Shown here piece after piece: positions 60,401 to 64,000 of a stretch of DNA of 64,000 nt. The notes below the pieces were generated by a model. That model searched no databases, had not been told where the DNA came from, and saw nothing but the letters and a program-made list of their open reading frames with translations. The stretch spans positions 6,095,001 to 6,159,000 of the forward strand of contig JAWUZG010000159.1 of assembly GCA_036785705.1 (NCBI GenBank). Direction: 5' to 3'. Position numbers and translations under genes: made by a program. The stretch is from Acanthornis magna (Eukaryota; Chordata; Aves; Passeriformes; Acanthizidae). The first letter of the stretch is position 1. Each line of letters opens with the position of its first letter.

Positions 60401-63400
60401 ACTTCCTGGAGTTCCAGAACTCCCCTGTGGCAAACTGGTTTCCTTCTCTACAAAGGACTCCAACACCAGTGAAGTCAAGGGGAGGCAGCAGAATGAGGTT
60501 GTTCAAATATGAAATGGATTTTGGGAGAATTTTACAGCTCCCCATGGAACAGTGCCATGGCATGACCTGTGAGCTCAGTGGGTTTGAGACTGAACCCTTT
60601 TGAGAGCTGAGTGTGAGTGCATGGAAATGATGTTTATTACGTTGAAATTTATAAAAAATTGTGTTTTGAAGGTGTGATGGGGTGTTGGCTGTAACTACAG
60701 ACCGATATTCCCAATTTCAGCCTTTGACAGCAGATCTGAGTGATGGTCACTCTCAGCTTTGGTTTGGCAAACCTCTGCACCCCCTCTGGGCTTGGGGGTC
60801 AGCTCTGGGAGTAGCTCGTGGCTCCTTAAATGTGTTTTTCCTGCTCCAAGAAATTCCAGTCCACCTTTTAGCAGACATGAGTAACTAAACACAACAGTGT
60901 TTGCCTTCATGGTCTGCAGGGACAGCTCAAAATCACAGAATATTTTGAGCACAGTTTAGGAAAGCGCTGGGCAAAGCTGTCAAATGGGAACCAGAAATTG
61001 TGGACATGTCCAAGAGGTGACTCGGGGGAGCCAGACGGGATTGAGTGGGCTCTTCCCTCCGTGGCTTCCTGATGTGCCTGGTGAAATCCCACCAGGGCAG
61101 AGAGGGAAGGAGATGCACCAAAATCCACCAAACCCACAGAACCAGCTTCTCTCAGCTCAAGGCACGTCCTGGAGCTCCGCTCTGCAGGAACTGCCCGAGC
61201 AGGGGCAGGAAGGTGCCAGAGGAGCCCCAGAGCTGTGTCCCCTGTCCCCATTTCCCAGCAGGACACTCCCAGGGCAGCAGCTCCGTGCCAGCTGACGAGA
61301 TTCCCTGCTGTTACACAGAGCAGGATTTCTGTTCTTTTACCTTTAAAGGAGCCCTGAACTCCCTACACGAAAATGTGGGTTTGAAGGATGTTGTTTCCAT
61401 GGCTAATCCCAGTGCTCCGAGCGAGGAAAGGTCAGATTTATGGCTGCTGCTATCGACCTCTTCATTATCCTGCAGTTGCTGGGATGTGATCACATTTTTT
61501 CCATAAGAAAATGCCTCTTTCAGGAGCTCTACTCCAAACCAGAAAGCTAATATTCCCAGATAAATGTATTGTAGACCCATATTCTCTTATATTTTCCATG
61601 TGCCATAAATTAGACAATTGCAGTCCTTTGGACACCTCTTCATGCAGGTGAAATTCTTCATTTTCTTTCTCTTTGGTTAGTTTTAAAAAAAGAATTGGAG
61701 AACATTATCCACTGCAGGAGGCTGATTAAACCCAAACCGAGCAAGGCGACAGCGCAGGAGTCCCAATTCTGCAAGGAACTAAAGGTGACTTTACCACAGC
61801 CTTGTGGGTGGAGTAAGGGATGAGTAACCTGGGAATTTGTGCTGAGACCTGGGAATCGGGAGAATTTGAGGGAAGGTGGTTTTTTATTCCCTTCTGAGAG
61901 CGTAATTTGCAGCATGGGAAGGGTTTTCAGGGTTTCTGGTTTTCCTTCCCAGGCAGCCCCATGGCTGCCCACGACAAGCAATTTGGGATAACAGGAATTT
62001 TAGAGTGAATTTGTGATTCCTTCTGCCGCAGAGAGGATCAGAGAATCACAGAATGATTTGAGTTGGAAGGGACCTTAAAGATCATCCAGTTCTACCCCCA
62101 GCTATGGAACACAGAATCATAAAATCATTTGGGTTGAAAAAGCTCTTTAAGGGCAATGAACCGAGCACAACCGATCGCTGTCCCAGTGCCACATGCCCTG
62201 CTTTGGGGTCCCTGCGGGGATGGCGACTCGCCCACGGCCCTGGGCACTGCTCCAGAGCTGTTCCAGAGCTTTTGGTGAGGAAAATCCTCCTGACATCCAT
62301 TCAGACCTGCCCCGGGGCAGCCTCAGGGCTGATGGCAGCTCAGGTGTTCCTGCTCAGCTTGGACGGTCTGTCCTCTCAAGATGGCTGCCCCAGTGGTGGC
62401 CATCTTGGGACAAGAGGGCATCTCCGCCATTTTGTGTGTGTCCTCCGGGCCACTTCTGCTGTCTCAGCGGCTGCCAACTTGAGAGAAGAGAACACCTCTG
62501 CCATTCTGTGTCAGTCCTCCAGGCCACATGAGCTGCCTCAGCGGCTGCCATCTCAGGACAAGATGGCATCTCTGCCGTTTTTGTGTGTGTCCTCCGGGCC
62601 ACTTCCACTGTCTCAGTGGCCGCCATCTTGAGAGAACATCTCCACCATTTTGTATCTGTCCTCTAGGCCACATGTGCTGCCTCAGCAGCTGCCATCTTGA
62701 GAGAAGAGAACATCTCTGCCATTTTGGGCGTGTCCCCCAGGCCACTTGAGTTACCTCGGTGGCTGCCATATTGAGACAAGATGGCGTCTCCACCATTTTG
62801 TGTCTCCTCTGGGCCACAGGGGCTGCCTCAGCAGCCGCCATGTTAACACAAGAGAGCATCTCCACCATTTTGTGTCTGTCCTTCAGGCCACATGCGCTGC
62901 CTCAGTGGCTGCCATCTTAAGAGAACATCTCTGCCATTTTGGGTGTGTCCTCCAGGCCACGTGAGCTGCCTCAGCAGCCACCGCATTGCAACAAGATGGC
63001 GTCTCCGCCATTTTGTGTCTTCTCTGGGCCACAGGTACTGCCTCAGCGGCTTCCATGTTGGCGCAAGAGAGCGTCTCCGCCATTTTGTGTCTTCTCTGGG
63101 CCACAGGCACTGCCTCAGTGGCCTCCATGTTGACACAAGAGAGCGTCTCCGCCATTTTGTATCTTCTCTGGGCCACATTAATCTCTGCCGTCCCAGACAC
63201 CTCAGTGCTTCTTTCACAGATATTAAATTGTCAAAAATGTGGGTGTTACAAACTAGGCACCATTAAGAAATTTTATTTCCTAACTTGTTTCTAAGGCCCT
63301 GCTTCTGCCCTTTAAGAACCAGAAACTGGCAGTGTTTGCTGCACGTGCAAAAAGGCCAAATGTGCTGGAAATTAGGACCTTTCGATGCTTATCTGGCTCT

Positions 63401-63741
63401 GCCAGTTTTAATGGATTTAGGTTTTGTCACTTTATAATACAGTCAAAATTCTCTAACGTTCATGTTTCCTTTTTTTTTTTTCCCTTTGATATCTTAATAC
63501 TTGCAAGGAAATGTGTGTGCTTCTCTTTTTTGAAATGTGAAATTTTTATGACATGAAAATTTTGCCTTGAATGATCTTGTTTTCACTGCTGTTTAATTCC
63601 TGCTTTAATGGTATGCTGCAAATTAAGAGCAAATTAAGAAGTTTTATTTTATTACAGGATTTAATTCAGAAATATGAAGGGGATCTCTCCCAGCTGTCAA
63701 AAAGATGTGATGAAATGAAGAAGCTTTATAGCAACGTACTG
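42331..63741 (+). CDS. PHCF: PH-domain formin (PHCF subtype), 15 exons, 3' end outside window
   Basis: Formins bind actin barbed ends through a dimeric FH2 ring and speed filament growth using profilin-actin delivered by FH1. The joined exons give 687 codons without a stop and with every phase matched. Order: a leader helix, a PH domain (exons at 43483, 44499, 46179), a linker, a short proline-rich FH1 (within 48989-49400), and FH2 from KAFHWDLV (49368) through LLDRKVAHNF, NIFLKSFR, GNHLN and GFRLSSL to DEMKKLYSNVL, where the window stops. The usual formin GBD/DID/DAD modules do not precede FH2. This architecture is the PHCF subtype, known in many vertebrates and reported lost in placental mammals. 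PHCF is a subtype label, not an official symbol. It appears functional. The first exon and C-terminus are unresolved. Confidence 0.9.
42672..42935. repeat. Intronic 260-bp direct repeat, copy 1
   Basis: TGAGATTTTCAGCTGAATTA onward, including GAACAGAAACTTTGTGCCAG and CCCCTCCAGAATAAAGTTCT, is about 90% identical to 45816-46070 in the same orientation, 3.1 kb downstream. Either a dispersed element of unknown family or a duplication within the gene. Confidence 0.85.
43030..43305 (-). mobile_element. CR1 3'-end fragment in intron
   Basis: GAATGGTTTGGGTTGGAAAG, GACCTTAAAGCTCATCTTGT, CCCAGGCTGCTCCAAGCCC and the distal GAAGCCATTCCCCCTTGTCC are antisense CR1 sequence. Confidence 0.85.
43483..43569 (+). 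CDS. PHCF: Formin exon: PH domain, first strands
   Basis: 29 codons between TTTCCAG and GTAACT, phase 0 at both ends. DLLTGSQFNFIIYKYKHYRW then QKRILQ gives the first two beta strands of a PH fold; the basic KYKHYRWQKR loop is where phosphoinositide-binding residues would sit, though binding is not shown. Confidence 0.9.
44499..44672 (+). CDS. PHCF: Formin exon: PH domain, central strands
   Basis: 58 codons between TATTGCAG and GTGAGG, phase 0 at both ends. LDFNSRTIFNIEKGIIKK, FPFSQVKACED, RRFSIAFHGRQDYELEA and VSLEDKRK follow the PH pattern of strands 3-7 leading into the C-terminal helix. Confidence 0.93.
44770..45440 (-). mobile_element. Probable LTR fragment with internal duplications, in intron
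   Basis: Starts TGTCGGGATCC on the plus strand and has minus-strand AATAAA-type signals in GATTTATTATGAC and AGTTTATTATAAC. A segment from 44801 is repeated from 44972 at 171-bp offset (CACACCAGTGTGATGTTCTG against CACACCAGTGTGATATTCTG). A 30-bp tandem run (CTTTCATACTCTTCACAGTT, 45260-45432) follows. Family and right limit unknown. Confidence 0.5.
45260..45432. repeat. About 30-bp imperfect tandem repeat, 5 copies
   Basis: Units of the form CTTTCATACTCTTCACAGTT then CTTCCATTGCT recur with substitutions and 1-3 bp length changes. Pyrimidine-rich on the plus strand. Confidence 0.8.
45816..46070. repeat. Intronic 260-bp direct repeat, copy 2
   Basis: Partner of 42672-42935 (TGAGATTTTCGGCTGAATCA onward). 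Ends about 110 bp before the next exon. Confidence 0.85.
46179..46327 (+). CDS. PHCF: Formin exon: end of PH domain and linker
   Basis: Between CTGCCTAG and GTATGA. IIYLLSRVLRSNSCKRA completes the PH C-terminal helix, then a polar linker ends SSEWV plus two bases (phase 2). The nearly invariant Trp of the PH C-terminal helix is not evident in DKRKIIYLLSRVL. If the intron were retained, the frame would end at a stop about 54 bp beyond the donor. Confidence 0.88.
46328..48141. other. Intron, no repeat recognised
   Basis: Mixed single-copy DNA. Several open frames (for example 47379-47735) have no splice pairing that preserves the formin frame. Confidence 0.5.
48142..48318 (+). CDS. PHCF: Formin exon: PH-FH1 linker
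   Basis: Between TTGTCCTCCAG and a strong donor GTGAGT. After one base completing Lys, it reads CVAQLREGELALQSLGLGGQ through RVSRDRGGSTF to QTPQHHY plus two bases (phase 2), which fit the one-base overhang of the FH1 exon at 48989. The upstream GTGTGA donor (exon end 48316) is an alternative. The last 73 bases and the donor are duplicated 112 bp downstream. Confidence 0.75.
48246..48469. repeat. 112-bp tandem duplication covering exon end and splice donor
   Basis: 48246-48357 and 48358-48469 are about 92% identical (CTGGCAGGGCGAGGGTCAGC to AAGCACAG). The unit contains the 3' part of the linker exon, its donor GTGAGT and about 38 bases of intron. The second copy ends a TTTATTAAAGCACAG that could serve as an acceptor. 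Confidence 0.93.
48576..48761 (+). CDS. Uncertain alternative linker exon
   Basis: Follows TTGCTCTGCAG and is open in two frames to a GAG before GTACCG. One frame begins RSDEDFQEESEVEASW, acidic like a formin linker. It can be spliced between the linker exon and the FH1 exon in two phase-compatible ways, but is not needed for a continuous frame. Listed for completeness; transcript data would decide. Confidence 0.2.
48989..49400 (+). CDS. PHCF: Formin exon: acidic linker, FH1 and start of FH2
   Basis: Starts after a pyrimidine tract and CAG, with one base completing a codon; 137 codons follow to GACAAG before GTGAGG (phase 0). Sections: FRVPLTAQNSRP; a helical EEWVSLLERHCQ; an acidic YEEFIAPPNEEEED; a proline-rich but interrupted FH1 (APAPAAVPAPT, EPPAPPALPQP) lacking any five-proline run; and RTKAFHWDLVPCDK, the FH2 opening with its conserved Trp. 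An acceptor at 48968 would add VLFSRFR in frame. Confidence 0.88.
49586..49748 (+). CDS. PHCF: Formin exon: FH2 lasso and linker
   Basis: Between TATTTTTAG and GTGAGT. IPKSVWASCDP matches the lasso-post 'IW' region, then a helix RLCEQF and LLGSEP, and LLDRKVAHNF, the FH2 'LD.K.A.N' motif. Ends phase 1; joining to 51473 forms the expected HNFNIFLKSFR. Confidence 0.93.
51473..51584 (+). CDS. PHCF: Formin exon: FH2 knob helices
   Basis: Between CCTCCAG and GTAATT. It reads NIFLKSFRIKPSELKEKL, then IIHEESGGLTDEQITALR, matching the FH2 'N..IFL..F' and 'L....L..L' pattern. The exon ends phase 2. Confidence 0.94.
51585..54187. other. Intron, largely unique
   Basis: AT-rich. An AAT triplet run at about 52303-52318. 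The block 53240-53760 is AT-rich, single-copy and could be conserved non-coding sequence. No exon needed by the formin frame. Confidence 0.5.
54190..54272 (+). mobile_element. CR1 3'-end fragment
   Basis: CAGAGTTGGACTGGATGGTC, CTTGTGGGTCCCTTCCAGCT and ACATTCTGTGATAACA are the sense CR1 terminus. It is preceded by an A/T hairpin-like tract (54150-54186). Confidence 0.85.
54509..54796 (-). mobile_element. Solo LTR, family 1, copy G, in intron
   Basis: A 288-bp reverse-strand copy, TGTTGCTCTGATTTTCTG to GTGCAACTCCA, with perfect target duplication AGAGAT (54503-54508 and 54797-54802). It ends 91 bp before a formin exon and lies antisense to the gene. Confidence 0.93.
54888..54978 (+). CDS. PHCF: Formin exon: FH2
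   Basis: Between TCTTGGCAG and GTGAGG. After one base completing Arg it reads YLPTAKDAEKYLSFRG to DQFMLE, matching the FH2 'P...E...L..y......L..ae.F...l' segment. Ends phase 0. Confidence 0.94.
55551..55637 (+). CDS. PHCF: Formin exon: FH2
   Basis: Between TTCTGTGCAG and GTAAGT, phase 0. MCKIPHLGQRLDLLLSVREL then PESMRDLEP gives the FH2 'iP.l..RL..l.f...F...' motif; the usual FK/F residues are replaced by SVREL. Length to the next exon matches other FH2 domains, so no exon is missing. Confidence 0.94.
55638..57049. other. Intron, nothing recognised
   Basis: AT-rich single-copy sequence without a supported exon or repeat. Confidence 0.45.
57050..57420 (-). mobile_element. Possible LTR fragment, antisense
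   Basis: GACAAATTTATTTGAGGCCT then TCAAGGTACATTCGGGC on the plus strand resembles the R/U5 end of an LTR in reverse (AATAAA on the minus strand). No boundaries or second copy found. Confidence 0.3.
57630..57782 (+). CDS. PHCF: Formin exon: FH2 core with GN.LN motif
   Basis: Between TGTTTTCAG and GTGAGC, 51 codons, phase 0. SQKFVAVLEYILAIGNHLNE contains the FH2 hallmark GN.LN (usually GNYMN or GNYLN), then KGFRLSSLAK. This is the most diagnostic FH2 exon. Confidence 0.96.
58229..58690 (+). mobile_element. CR1 retroposon 3' segment
   Basis: GGAGGGACCTGGAGCTGCTG to CCCAGGCCATTTTGGGATTC is 460 bp of sense CR1 3' sequence, the longest CR1 piece in the window. It ends in a GATTCTCTGAATTT variant of the terminal 8-bp repeat. 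Confidence 0.9.
58691..59737. other. Intron, nothing recognised
   Basis: AT-rich unique sequence without repeat or exon signals apart from the acceptor at its end. Confidence 0.5.
59738..59867 (+). CDS. PHCF: Formin exon: FH2 post-side helices
   Basis: Between CTGTTGCAG and GTGAGA. LPLLRGKERTFTLLHALVEQ matches the FH2 'L.dtk..dgk.tLLh.lve' motif, then LLHQPQLATFPQELTEFEAV. Ends phase 1. Confidence 0.95.
59948..60027. repeat. ATT/ATC triplet microsatellite
   Basis: TTATTATTATTATTATCATC followed by ATCATCATCATTATC and more ATT triplets, 25 bp before a formin exon acceptor. Confidence 0.9.
60050..60082 (+). CDS. PHCF: Formin micro-exon: FH2
   Basis: 33-nt exon between CCTTTCCAG and GTATGT. 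With split codons it gives ASMKGLSAEVD, the FH2 'a..vsv..l..e' step between helices. Phases 1 in and 1 out fit both neighbours. Confidence 0.9.
60083..61680. other. Intron, nothing recognised
   Basis: Mixed-composition single-copy DNA. Open frames at 60984-61506 lack a domain, and no splice pairing keeps the formin frame. Confidence 0.5.
61681..61784 (+). CDS. PHCF: Formin exon: FH2 C-terminal helix
   Basis: Between TTTGGTTAG and GTGACT. VLKKELENIIHCRRLIKPKP continues the long FH2 post helix, followed by SKATAQESQFCKELK. Ends phase 0. Confidence 0.9.
62036..62340 (-). mobile_element. CR1 fragment(s), antisense
   Basis: AGAATCACAGAATGATTTGA then GTTGGAAGGGACCTTAAAGA is an antisense CR1 terminus. 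A second start (AGAATCATAAAATCATTTGG, 62111) suggests two nested or adjacent CR1 pieces, the second running to about 62340 (GACATCCATTCAGACCTGCC). Confidence 0.85.
62356..63186. repeat. About 72-bp minisatellite, 11 copies, with YY1-like motifs
   Basis: Units of 69-76 bp follow the scheme GCCTCAGTGGCTGCCATCTT, a GAGA-rich stretch, CATCTCCGCCATTTTGTGT and CTCTGGGCCAC. CATCTT-type cores lie near 62401, 62475, 62549, 62624, 62693, 62767, 62839, 62913, 62983, 63054 and 63126. Each unit has two CCAT cores (GCCATCTT and CGCCATTTTG), the YY1 consensus type. Located in a formin intron. Confidence 0.93.
63658..63741 (+). CDS. PHCF: Formin exon: FH2, last exon in window
   Basis: Between TTATTACAG and GTACAT, 28 codons, phase 0. 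DLIQKYEGDLSQLSKRCDEM then KKLYSNVL is the coiled FH2 post helix just before the 'l..yFgE' motif, which must lie beyond the window. So the FH2 end and any C-terminal tail are not visible. Confidence 0.93.
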
Positions 63742-64000
63742 GTACATATCATATTAAAATGCAATGAAAATAACCCGAATTTATTTTTAAAAAGGGATGA
63801 AAGGAATGGAAAGGAGTGTAAGAAATTCCCACATGCTTTATATTTATTCTGGCTATAGAATCAGAAGCAAAATGCCATATTTAATAGTGGTCAGAGATCT
63901 TAAGGAAAGGGACAGGTTTGCTGAAATGCAGTGATAAACTCTGGAACTGGAAAAATGTCCTTGTCCTGGGATTAGGACATGATTTGGAGTGTGGTGATGG

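Noticed and set aside
1..64000. CRISPR arrays, operons, tRNA or rRNA genes
   Set aside because: Vertebrate nuclear DNA. The tandem arrays have no spacer-repeat pattern, and no tRNA A/B boxes with cloverleaf or rRNA sequence were seen.

Overview
The window is vertebrate nuclear DNA, almost certainly from a bird and probably a songbird. The reasons are CR1-type retroposon 3' ends scattered over both strands, short solo LTRs with 6-bp target duplications, compact introns, and a melanocortin receptor gene that reads like the avian MC3R I know. There are no bacterial features: the coding signal is one single-exon gene plus one multi-exon gene with GT/AG-bounded exons.

Layout. 0-16 kb is non-coding flank with solo LTRs, CR1 fragments and a 1-kb satellite of 50-bp units (7.49-8.53 kb). 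At 16.46-17.43 kb on the minus strand lies intact MC3R (325 codons, one coding exon), with a candidate TATA box and paired CCAAT boxes upstream. From 18 to 31 kb the DNA is non-coding and rich in minisatellites (23-bp, 16-bp and 113-bp units) and solo LTRs. From 42.33 kb to past the right edge the plus strand carries an intact gene for a formin with an N-terminal pleckstrin-homology domain, a short weak proline region (FH1) and an FH2 domain. I can follow 15 exons (2061 nt, 687 codons, no stop, every splice phase compatible). A possible first coding exon lies at 31.585 kb. The FH2 domain is cut by the window end.

The formin is the most notable content. Its PH-FH1-FH2 order matches the 'pleckstrin homology domain-containing formin' (PHCF) subtype, reported in a published formin phylogeny (Pruyne 2016, cited from memory) as present in many vertebrates but lost from placental mammals. 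It should act on the actin cytoskeleton, with the PH domain as a possible membrane or protein docking module. Nothing suggests a functional link with MC3R; they are chromosomal neighbours in divergent orientation.

Mobile DNA. One LTR family occurs seven times as solo LTRs of 279-289 bp, five with perfect 6-bp target duplications. A second, longer LTR occurs twice (34.6 and 41.0 kb), one copy with a perfect duplication. Several introns of the formin carry young-looking tandem arrays, including a 72-bp minisatellite dense in YY1-like CCAT motifs and a 112-bp duplication that copies a splice donor. Exon calls are from my own reading of reading frame and splice sites; repeat family names are deliberately generic.
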